From contig NZ_VSFA01000069.1 of NCBI RefSeq assembly GCF_008119785.1, positions 1 through 37,999 on the forward strand: a DNA stretch of 37,999 bases, given 5' to 3'. The DNA comes from Micromonospora sp. MP36. GTDB taxonomy: Bacteria; Actinomycetota; Actinomycetes; Mycobacteriales; Micromonosporaceae. Both the position numbers and the translations under genes were made by a program. Shown piece after piece: positions 25,880-32,710 of the stretch. A model generated the notes under the pieces. That model ran no database searches and was not told the DNA's origin. It saw nothing but the letters and a program-made list of their open reading frames with translations. Positions within the stretch are counted from its first letter, which is position 1, and each line of letters begins with the position of its first letter.

Positions 25880-27058
25880 TCAGCGAACCTTGCGGAAGAA
25901 CTGCCGGATGTCGTCGACGAGCAGATCGGGCGCGTCGTGCGCGGCGAAGTGGCTGCCCCGGTCGTAGACGTTCCAGGAGAGGATGTTCTTGTGGTCGCGG
26001 TCGGCGAACGTCCGGATCGACTGGAAGTCCCAGGCGAAATTGGCCAGGCCGAGGGGCACGGTGGTCGGCTCGGGCACGGACGTGCCCCGGCCGTTCGACT
26101 TCTGCTGTGCGGGGGCCGCCGCCGCGTCCTCGTAGTAGAACCGGGCGGCTGAGGCGGCCGTGTTGGTCAGCCAGTAGATCATCACGTTCGTGAGCACATA
26201 ATCCGGGTCGAGCGAAGCGCCGAGCAGCTGCGCGTGCCAGCCCAGCAGACCGGCCGGGGAGTCGGCCAGGGCGTGCGCCAGATTCTGCGGCTCGGTGGAC
26301 TGGAGCTTGTCGTACGCGCCCCGGTTCTGGGTGAACCACTCGGCGAACGCGAGCTTGCCGCGCTCCTCCTCGGACAGGCCGGCCAGCTCGGCGGGGTCGC
26401 CCGACGGGAATGAGAAGACCTGCGTCACGTGCACGCCGCACACGTGCTCGGGGTCGACCCGGCCCACCTCGGGCGAGATCAGCGACCCGCCGTCGTTGCC
26501 GACCGCGCCGTACCGGTCGTACCCGAGCCGGCGCATCAGCTCGGTCCAGGCCCTGGCCACCCGGTACCGGTCCCAACCGCGCTCCCGGGTCGGCCCGGAG
26601 AAGCCGAAGCCCGGCACCGACGGAATGACGAGGTGGAACGCGCCCGCCGGGTCGCCGCCGTGACCCCGCGGGTCGGTGAGCGGGCCGATCACGTCCAGCC
26701 ACTCCACCACCGAGGTCGGCCAGCCGTGGGTCAGGATCAGCGGCGTCGCGTCCGGCTCCGGCGACCGCACGTGCAGGAAGTGGACGTTCTGGCCGTCGAT
26801 CTCAGTAGTGAACTGCGGGTACGCGTTCAGCTTCGCCTCCCAGGCCCGCCAGTCGTAGCTGGTGCGCCACCGCTCGACCAACTGCTTGACGTAACCCACC
26901 GGTACGCCGTACTCCCAACCGGGCGGCACCGGGCCGGCCGGCGCCGACTCGCCCGCGGGCAGTTCCTCCGCCCACCGGGTCCAGGCCAGCCGCTGCCGGA
27001 GATCGTCGAGGTCGGCCTGGGGGACGTCGACCCGAAACGGCGTGATCTCGTCACTCAT
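25880..27058 (-). CDS. epoxide hydrolase (EHN family), copy 1
   Basis: 392 residues. The N-terminal EHN lid (ITPFRVDVPQADLDDLRQRL, WRTSYDWRAWEAKLN) is followed by an alpha/beta-hydrolase core with the oxyanion motif HGWPTS, the segment VPGFGFSGP, the nucleophile strand GAVGNDGGSLISP with the catalytic Asp, conserved lid tyrosines (MIYWLTN, RFYYEDA) and a C-terminal His (GSHFAAHDAPDLL). It should hydrolyse epoxides to diols. It shares the whole architecture and many motifs with the gene directly upstream, so it is a tandem duplicate. Its ATG at 27058 overlaps that gene's stop by four bases, and AGGAGGAG lies about eight bases before it. Confidence 0.93.
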   Translation of the reverse strand: MSDEITPFRVDVPQADLDDLRQRLAWTRWAEELPAGESAPAGPVPPGWEYGVPVGYVKQLVERWRTSYDWRAWEAKLNAYPQFTTEIDGQNVHFLHVRSPEPDATPLILTHGWPTSVVEWLDVIGPLTDPRGHGGDPAGAFHLVIPSVPGFGFSGPTRERGWDRYRVARAWTELMRRLGYDRYGAVGNDGGSLISPEVGRVDPEHVCGVHVTQVFSFPSGDPAELAGLSEEERGKLAFAEWFTQNRGAYDKLQSTEPQNLAHALADSPAGLLGWHAQLLGASLDPDYVLTNVMIYWLTNTAASAARFYYEDAAAAPAQQKSNGRGTSVPEPTTVPLGLANFAWDFQSIRTFADRDHKNILSWNVYDRGSHFAAHDAPDLLVDDIRQFFRKVR

Positions 27059-28254
27059 CGTGATGCTCCTCCTGTCTGGTGTTCGTCATGGGTCTTGCTG
27101 TTCTTGGCAGTCGGTCGCAGGGCGCGGAAGAAACCCCGGATGTCGGAGACCATCAGCTCCGGTTCCAGGTGCGCGGCGTAGTGGCCGCCGCGGGCCTCGT
27201 AGAGGTTCCACTGGACGATGTTCGTGTGGTCGCGCTCGGCGAACTTCCGGACGCCCGAGAAGTCTCCGGCGAAACCGGCCAGGCCGAGCGGAAACGTACT
27301 GGGCTCGGCGGGCGCGCTGTCGGCGTTGGCGTCCTCGCGGTAGAAGCGGATCGCGGAGCCGCCGGTGTTGGTGAGCCAGTAGATGGCCGTGTTGGTCAGG
27401 ACGAAGTCGTCGTCGAGCCGCCGCCCGCCCATCGCCTCGTCGTCCATCAGCTGCAGGTTCCAGCCGAGCAGGCCGGCCGGCGAGTCGGCCAGCGCGTGCG
27501 CGAGCGTCTGCGGCTGCTGCGACTGGAGCTGGTTGAACGAGAACTTCGCCGCCATGAACCACTGCAACTGCTGCATCTGGGCCATGTCCTGCTCGGACAT
27601 GCCGGCGAACTCGGCCGGGTCGCCGGACGGGAACGAGAACACCTGCGTGACGTGGACGCCGAGCACGCGCTCGCCGGCGTACGCGGCCAGCCGCGGCGAG
27701 ATCATCGACCCCGCATCGTTGCCGTGCGCCCCGTACCGCTCGTAGCCGAGGCGCGCCATCAGCTCCGCCCAGGCCGCCGCCGTACGGTCGCTGCCCCAGC
27801 CGGCCTCGGTGGTCGGCCCGGAGAAACCGAAGCCCGGCAGGGACGGGATCACCAGGTGGAACGCGTCCGCCGGATCCCCGCCGTGCGCGGCCGGATCGGT
27901 CAGCGGACCGATCAGGTCCAGGAACTCCACCACCGATCCCGGCCACCCGTGAGTCAGGATCAGCGGCGTCGCACTGGATTCCGGCGACCGTACGTGCAGG
28001 AAGTGGATGTTCTGGCCGTCGATCGTGGTGGTGAACTGGGGATGTTCGTTGATCCTCGCTTCCTGTGCGCGCCAGTCGAAACCGGACCGCCAGTGGTCGA
28101 CCAGCCGGCGCAGGTCGGCCAAATCCACCCCGTAGCCGGCATCCGGCGCCGGGTCGGTCCACCGGACACGGTCCAGCCGGTCCCGCAGATCGGCGAGATC
28201 GGCATCGGGCACGGAGACCCGGAAAGGCCGGATCTCGGTGTCGTTGTTCGTCAT
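27055..28254 (-). CDS. epoxide hydrolase (EHN family), copy 2
   Basis: 399 residues with the same architecture as the downstream copy: EHN lid (IRPFRVSVPDADLADLRDRL), HGWPGS, LPGFGFSGP, GAHGNDAGSMISP with the catalytic Asp, AIYWLTNTGGSAIRFY, and the His in GGHYAAHLEPEL. The copies have diverged clearly in the middle (the MNN-like insertion and linker differ), so they may have different substrates. The C-terminal 15 residues (SKTHDEHQTGGASR) are an extension read across the ribosome site of the next gene. ATG at 28254; upstream starts add unrelated residues. First gene of the four-gene unit, and divergent from the sensor kinase at 28391. Confidence 0.93.
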   Translation of the reverse strand: MTNNDTEIRPFRVSVPDADLADLRDRLDRVRWTDPAPDAGYGVDLADLRRLVDHWRSGFDWRAQEARINEHPQFTTTIDGQNIHFLHVRSPESSATPLILTHGWPGSVVEFLDLIGPLTDPAAHGGDPADAFHLVIPSLPGFGFSGPTTEAGWGSDRTAAAWAELMARLGYERYGAHGNDAGSMISPRLAAYAGERVLGVHVTQVFSFPSGDPAEFAGMSEQDMAQMQQLQWFMAAKFSFNQLQSQQPQTLAHALADSPAGLLGWNLQLMDDEAMGGRRLDDDFVLTNTAIYWLTNTGGSAIRFYREDANADSAPAEPSTFPLGLAGFAGDFSGVRKFAERDHTNIVQWNLYEARGGHYAAHLEPELMVSDIRGFFRALRPTAKNSKTHDEHQTGGASR

Positions 28255-28333
28255 GGCACCAGCCTGCGGTGACCGCGGCGCCGACGACAGTGCGTGACGC
28301 ACCGGTCGGCCGGCACAGTGCCCGCAACCCGCG

Positions 28334-28366
28334 TTGACACTGCACGAGCGACCCGTGCATTATGCA
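28334..28366 (+). promoter_or_regulatory. sensor kinase promoter with palindromes
   Basis: TTGACA (28334-28339) is a perfect -35; CATTAT (28358-28363) is a good -10 after 18 bases. A palindrome TGCATTATGCA (28356-28366) covers the -10 and TGCACG...CGTGCA (28341-28346, 28354-28359) fills the spacer, so a regulator may bind here, possibly the linked response regulator. The divergent epoxide-hydrolase operon begins 80 bases to the left. I could not place its own promoter. Confidence 0.6.
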
Positions 28367-28390
28367 GTTCGTCGAGGTCAGGGAGGCGGA

Positions 28391-30331
28391 GTGCGAGCAA
28401 GACCGCAGCTGGCACTCGTACTGCTGACCGTCACGCTCGCCGCCTGGTTCGTGGGCCGCAGCGGATTCGTCTTCTCCGGCGACTACGGACCGTCAGCAGC
28501 TTCCGGGGTGCCCACCGGGGTCGCTGTAGCGGCGATCGGCGGGCTCGCCGCGCTGCTGTTCGTGACCGCGACCCGGCGCCTGTCCGCCCGTGCCACCGAC
28601 GCCGTGCTGACCGCCCAGGCCGTCCTGGCGTTCGCCCCGTACGTCGTGGTGGGCGGGGTGTGGGGCCCGGTCGCCGGTGTGGTGGTCGCCTCGCTGCTGT
28701 TCGCCGCACCGCGCCGGGTCTCCTGGCCGCTGTCGGTACTCGCGGTCGCGGTGGACATTGGCCTGAGCGCGGCGTTCCAGGAACCCGGAGTGGCCGGGCT
28801 TGCCCTGGTCGGCCGGCTGGTCATCGACGTCCTAGTCGGGTTGAGCCTGTTCGGTGTGGTGGTGCTGACCGACCTGACCCGGCGCGTCGCAGCCGAGCGG
28901 ACCGAGTACACGGCGCTCGCGGTGGCGGCGGAACGCCTCGACACCGCCGAACACCTGCGTACGGTGCTGGGCGCGGACCTGTCCGCGGTACGCCGGCTGA
29001 GCGGACACGGCATCGACGACCCGGATGCCCCGGCACGGCTGGCCGAGATCGCCGCGCACGCCCGGCACGCGGCGCACACCGCGCGGTCCATCACCGATCT
29101 CCGGCGCGCGATGCACCCGCGTCCGACCGGTACGGACACCGCGCCGGCGACCACGATCTCGCCACGGCTCGCCCGGTCGTTCACCCTGGCCACGACGATC
29201 GGCTGCGCCCTGCTCGTCCTGGTGAACCTCGCCTTCTACGTCCGGCCGGGTGCCGCCGGGTGGGCGCTCGCGGTGCTGGTTCTGGCCGGATCCGTCGGTC
29301 TGCAGATGTACCACGGCGCGCCGCGGGTGGGCGGTCGCGTACCGCGGTGGTGGCGGTGGACGCTGCCCGGCCACCTCGTCCTGCTGATGGTCGTGGTCGC
29401 GCTCACCGGGCCGCACTTCGCCCCGGTGATCGTGCTGGTCGCCGGCGCGGTGCTCTACCGGTGCCGTCCCGTCTTCTCCGCCGGCGTGCTGGCGGTCGTG
29501 TTGGTGGAACTGCTGCTGATGCAGCCGCCGACAACCACCCTCGGCGACCGCGTCTACCTGGTCGCGAGCCTGACCGCGACCCTTCTCCAGGTGTACGCCT
29601 ACTGCCGGCTGCCGGAGCTCGCGCGAGAACTCACCGAGGCGCGCGATGGCCTCGCCCGGCTGGCCGTGGTACGCGAACGGCTCCGGGTCGCGCGCGACGT
29701 GCACGACCTGCTCGGGTTCAGCGTGACCGGCATCGGCCTGAAGTGCGAGCTGATCGTGCGACTGCTCGGCACCGACCGGGCCCGGGCCCGGTCCGAGATC
29801 GCCGAACTCGGCCGGCTCGCCGAACGCGGCCTCGCGGAGCTTCGCGCGGTCACCGCGGACACCCACCAGCTGGACTTCGCCGCGGAACTCCGGGCCGCCA
29901 GGTCCCTGCTCGACGCCTCGGAAATCCGGGGCGAGGCGACCGCGGACACCAGCTCCGTACCGGCCGGCGTCGACATGCTGCTGGCGACCGTGCTGCGGGA
30001 GGCGGTCACCAACGTCGTGCGCCACGCCGCCGCGAGTACCTGCACGATCACCCTGACCGTACGGGCCGGTACGGCGACGTTGCTCGTCGTCAACGACGGC
30101 GTCGGCGACGCGGACACCACCCACCGGACCGGCACCGGCCTGGTCGGCCTGAGCGCCCGACTCACCGCGGCCGGCGGACGGCTCAGTACGGAGACCCACG
30201 GGGAGGCGTTCGTCCTCGCCGCCGACGTACCTCTGCGGGCCGGGCGGCCGGGACGGCTACAGCCAACCCGCCTCGGCCGCGATCCGGATCGCGTCGACCC
30301 GGTTGCGGGCGTCGAGCTTGGTGACCGCTGA
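28391..30331 (+). CDS. sensor histidine kinase, two-part membrane architecture
   Basis: 646 residues of the HisKA_3/NarX type. The C-terminal half has membrane helices, then RLRVARDVHDLLGFSVTGIG with the phospho-acceptor His (about residue 438), then an HATPase domain with LREAVTNVVRHAA and the glycine box GTGLVGLSARL. The N-terminal half has four helices followed by AERLDTAEHLRTVLGADLSA (about residue 180), which looks like a second dimerisation domain that has lost its His-Asp pair and catalytic domain. The protein therefore resembles two sensor kinases joined end to end, the first decayed. The GTG at 28391 is preceded by GGGAGG. Past LRAGRPG the last 30 residues are read through the other-strand response regulator gene. 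Confidence 0.88.
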   Translation: MRARPQLALVLLTVTLAAWFVGRSGFVFSGDYGPSAASGVPTGVAVAAIGGLAALLFVTATRRLSARATDAVLTAQAVLAFAPYVVVGGVWGPVAGVVVASLLFAAPRRVSWPLSVLAVAVDIGLSAAFQEPGVAGLALVGRLVIDVLVGLSLFGVVVLTDLTRRVAAERTEYTALAVAAERLDTAEHLRTVLGADLSAVRRLSGHGIDDPDAPARLAEIAAHARHAAHTARSITDLRRAMHPRPTGTDTAPATTISPRLARSFTLATTIGCALLVLVNLAFYVRPGAAGWALAVLVLAGSVGLQMYHGAPRVGGRVPRWWRWTLPGHLVLLMVVVALTGPHFAPVIVLVAGAVLYRCRPVFSAGVLAVVLVELLLMQPPTTTLGDRVYLVASLTATLLQVYAYCRLPELARELTEARDGLARLAVVRERLRVARDVHDLLGFSVTGIGLKCELIVRLLGTDRARARSEIAELGRLAERGLAELRAVTADTHQLDFAAELRAARSLLDASEIRGEATADTSSVPAGVDMLLATVLREAVTNVVRHAAASTCTITLTVRAGTATLLVVNDGVGDADTTHRTGTGLVGLSARLTAAGGRLSTETHGEAFVLAADVPLRAGRPGRLQPTRLGRDPDRVDPVAGVELGDR

Positions 30332-30862
30332 GGCCAGGTAGTTCCGGACCGTGCCGTACGTCAGGTAGAGGCTGGCGGCGACCTCCCGCGGCGTCGCGCC
30401 TGAGGCGGTGAGCCGGAGCACCTCGGTCTCCCGCTCGGTGAGCGGGCTGTCGGTCGAGCCGAGCGCCACGTAGGCCAGCTGCGGGTCGAGCACCCGTCCA
30501 CCGGCGGCCACGGTACGGATCGCGTCGGCGACCTCGCGTGGCCCCGAGTCCTTGAGCATGAACCCTGCTACCTGCGCCTGCACTCCGCGTCGCAGGGTGG
30601 CCGGGCCGCCGATCCCGGTCAGTACCAGGGTCCGGCAGGTGGGCAGCTCCCGCCGCAGGCGCGCGGCCGCATCGAGGCCGTCGATGCCGGGCATCTCGAT
30701 GTCGATCACCGCGACGTCCGGCCGGTGCCGCACCGCGGCCGGCACGACCGCATCGCCCCGGTCGACCGCCGCAACGACCTCGATGTCGTCCTCGTGACCC
30801 AGCAGCTCCGCCAGCGCCTCCCGCAGCACGCGCACGTCCTCGGCCAGCAGTACTCGGATCAC
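30257..30862 (-). CDS. NarL/DesR-type response regulator
   Basis: 201 residues. Receiver domain: acidic pair in VLLAEDVR, phospho-acceptor Asp in VAVIDIEMPGIDG, the Thr in LVLTGIGG and the Lys in GFMLKDSG. C-terminal LuxR/NarL helix-turn-helix: LTERETEVLRLTASGATPRE, then VAASLYLTYGTVRNYLASAV. The GTG at 30862 has GAGGAGGAG about five bases upstream. Its 3' end overlaps the kinase gene by 75 bases tail to tail, so the partner pair is expected to work together although it is convergent, which is unusual for such pairs. The targets may include the kinase promoter and the epoxide-hydrolase operon (inference). Confidence 0.93.
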   Translation of the reverse strand: MIRVLLAEDVRVLREALAELLGHEDDIEVVAAVDRGDAVVPAAVRHRPDVAVIDIEMPGIDGLDAAARLRRELPTCRTLVLTGIGGPATLRRGVQAQVAGFMLKDSGPREVADAIRTVAAGGRVLDPQLAYVALGSTDSPLTERETEVLRLTASGATPREVAASLYLTYGTVRNYLASAVTKLDARNRVDAIRIAAEAGWL

Positions 30863-31261
30863 CTCGGCTCCTCCTCGTTCCTGGTCAGCGTACGTCGACT
30901 CGGAGTGATCTCTGCGCCGCCAACCCACACGAGAGGTTCGAGTCTCGGTCGGGCAGTATCCGGTCTCACGGCCGCATGCGAGCGACTCTCGGTGATGCCA
31001 CCACCAAACCGCGTCCGCAGGACACCTAGGCCAGGGCCGCCTCGGACCGCCCGGCGCGACCCATCTTCACCATCAAGGTCGCACGGATTACCGCAGACCG
31101 ACAGGACGATCCGCACACCCGAGGCATGCACTCTTCTCGGCAAAAGAGGACGTCACCCGAGCGATCATGCAACCCACCGGAGCTGACCCCTTCGAGCTCG
31201 CCGAAAAGGTCACCGAGCAGAAAGACCTGCTCAGAAGGTTGCCATGGGACCCAAGTCTCAC
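30863..31261. other. intergenic region, no gene seen
   Basis: About 400 bases with no frame that shows the local codon bias for long. Mixed short open frames only. GGTTCGAGTCTC near 30934-30945 resembles a tRNA T-loop, but no cloverleaf can be built around it. The transposase remnant begins at its right edge. Confidence 0.5.
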
Positions 31262-31430
31262 CACTCACGCATCCGCACCCGTACCCGCTCCCGCCCCCGC
31301 GCCATGGCGTCCCTCCGCAACCTCGCAGTCGGCGCGTTACGCCTGGCCGGACGCACCGACATCACCGAAGCGACCTGCTTGGCCTGCCGCTACATGAGCA
31401 GGCCCTTCGCCATCCTCAGCCTCACCCATG
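31262..31430 (+). pseudogene. ISAs1-type transposase C-terminal remnant
   Basis: The frame reads RIRTRTRSRPRAMASLRNLA and VGALRLAGRTDITEATCLAC, then RYMSRPFAILSL, closely resembling the end of ISAs1/H-repeat family transposases of actinobacteria (ASLRNLAVGALRLAGRTDIT-type). The frame continues to a stop at 31498 but the similarity ends near 31430. The catalytic domain is absent. It marks the left border of the region holding the HEPN-like and nuclease genes. Confidence 0.7.
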
Positions 31431-31553
31431 ATCTTGGAAGGGCCGCGCCCATCCAGTTGATCCCTGGGCGGGTCGCTTGGGAACACGACTGGCCGTGAAA
31501 ATCTTGAGCACCATCCGGGCGCACGTGGTCAGAGGTTGGGTTCAGGTTGCGTG

Positions 31554-31581
31554 TTGACGGAAGTGTCGGCGTCGGGATACT
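31554..31581 (+). promoter_or_regulatory. promoter of HEPN-GGCT gene
   Basis: TTGACG (31554-31559), a 16-base spacer and GATACT (31576-31581), then seven bases to a GTG at 31589. The distance predicts a leaderless mRNA and decides the start codon. Confidence 0.65.
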
Positions 31582-31588
31582 CGGTGCC

Positions 31589-32545
31589 GTGGGCGGAGAC
31601 CATTGGTGGCAGAGCCCGTCGCTGCGTGACGGTTTGCTCGTCGTACTGGATTTGATCAACGATGCTCGAGCCGCGCCTCGACGTCGGGCCGGCTGGGAGC
31701 TGGCCGCATGCGCCGACTACTTCCGGGCGCTCAATCAGCTGGCGAATTGTCTCGACGGCACGATGCCCCCGCTTTCTCCGCATCCGGATCGGCCAAACGC
31801 GCCTGGCCGACGCACCGAATCGATCAAGCACCAGAACCTGCTTCTTGAGATGACTGCCGCGAACCAACGCGGTCTGCTTGGCCACCCAGCGGTGGCGGCG
31901 TTTGCCCGCTTCGAGCCCCTGGTCCTCGATCATGGATCGCCGGGCATGAGTCAGCGGATCGCGGATCTGACCGAGCCGGTTGTCCACGGCGCGTCGAGGC
32001 AGCACCGGGAGTTTCGCGATAGCTGGCTGCGTTGGGATGAGCGGAAATCTGGCACGGCGCAGACGCTGAACAAGCTGATCCGCGCGGTGCTGGTGGTCCG
32101 GAACAACATCCAGCACGGAGAGAAGACGCCGTCTGGACCTGACGTGCAGCGGCGCGAGCGGAACCAGGCGGTGGGGCGGCTCGTCCTTCCCATCCTCGAG
32201 GCAATCGTCGACGCTGTGCTTGTCCGGCCTTCCCACAGGCTCGCCGCCTACGGGACGCTGCGGCCAGCTCAGCCCAACCAGGACGAAGTCAGTGTCGCCG
32301 GCGACTGGACCGAGATCACGCTGACCGGGTGGCTGCGCAACCAGTCCAGCTCTCCCGCCTTCGAGGCCGACGTGTCCGGGCAGAGGGTTCCGGCGGCGTT
32401 GTTCACCTCCGCCGAGCTGCCGACGATCTGGCCTCGCCTCGATGACTTCGAGGGCCGAAACTATGAGCGGCGCCTCGGCCTGTACGAGTGCGAGGGCATC
32501 GTCGGCGTGGCTAACGTCTACGAGTGGGTGGGAGAGAATTGGTGA
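31589..32545 (+). CDS. HEPN-like / gamma-glutamylcyclotransferase-like fusion
   Basis: 318 residues. The C-terminal 100 match the GGCT/AIG2 fold: start motif AAYGTLRP, then VSVAGDWTEITLTGWLRN and the catalytic-Glu segment LDDFEGRNYERRL. The N-terminal 210 residues are alpha-helical and end with LIRAVLVVRNNIQHGEK, which contains R-x4-H, the HEPN ribonuclease signature (RNNIQH). HEPN proteins are common toxins and defence effectors; GGCT folds act on gamma-glutamyl amines. A fusion of the two is unfamiliar to me. The start is GTG 31589, leaderless from a strong promoter; a TTG at 31547 is alternative. A small coupled frame follows, and a convergent nuclease gene lies 166 bases further on. Confidence 0.78.
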   Translation: MGGDHWWQSPSLRDGLLVVLDLINDARAAPRRRAGWELAACADYFRALNQLANCLDGTMPPLSPHPDRPNAPGRRTESIKHQNLLLEMTAANQRGLLGHPAVAAFARFEPLVLDHGSPGMSQRIADLTEPVVHGASRQHREFRDSWLRWDERKSGTAQTLNKLIRAVLVVRNNIQHGEKTPSGPDVQRRERNQAVGRLVLPILEAIVDAVLVRPSHRLAAYGTLRPAQPNQDEVSVAGDWTEITLTGWLRNQSSSPAFEADVSGQRVPAALFTSAELPTIWPRLDDFEGRNYERRLGLYECEGIVGVANVYEWVGENW

Positions 32546-32702
32546 AGGATCTCGACGCTATCCATGCTGGGCTGCGCGCCACCGACCAACGGATCGCTAC
32601 TGGCCAGTACGGCCGGGCAGACCGGTTCGCTCGACGGAGGGATTGCTCGTCGCGCTCGTGTGCGTCGTCGAGCTCATGACCGATCACATGTTCCAGCGCT
32701 AG
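32542..32702 (+). pseudogene. small frameshifted gene coupled to HEPN-GGCT
   Basis: GTG at 32542 overlaps the previous stop by four bases (GTGA), with GGGAG about nine bases before it. The frame encodes VKDLDAIHAGLRATDQRIAT and GQYGRADRFA, then the G/C third-position bias moves to another frame near 32630, where it reads STEGLLVALVCVVELMTDHM and ends with FQR at 32702. Read straight, translation stops at 32679. The evidence favours one small protein of about 52 residues with a frameshift (mutation, sequencing error or programmed slip). Family unknown. It ends 8 bases from the convergent nuclease gene. Confidence 0.5.
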
Positions 32703-32710
32703 GAATCGCG

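Noticed and set aside
30930..30970. Possible tRNA 3' half (GGTTCGAGTCTC)
   Set aside because: The stem next to the loop has the wrong spacing, and no acceptor or D-arm can be paired.
31126..31431. Small open frames at 31126-31431 as genes
   Set aside because: The peptide is Pro/His/Arg-rich and overlaps the transposase remnant in another frame.
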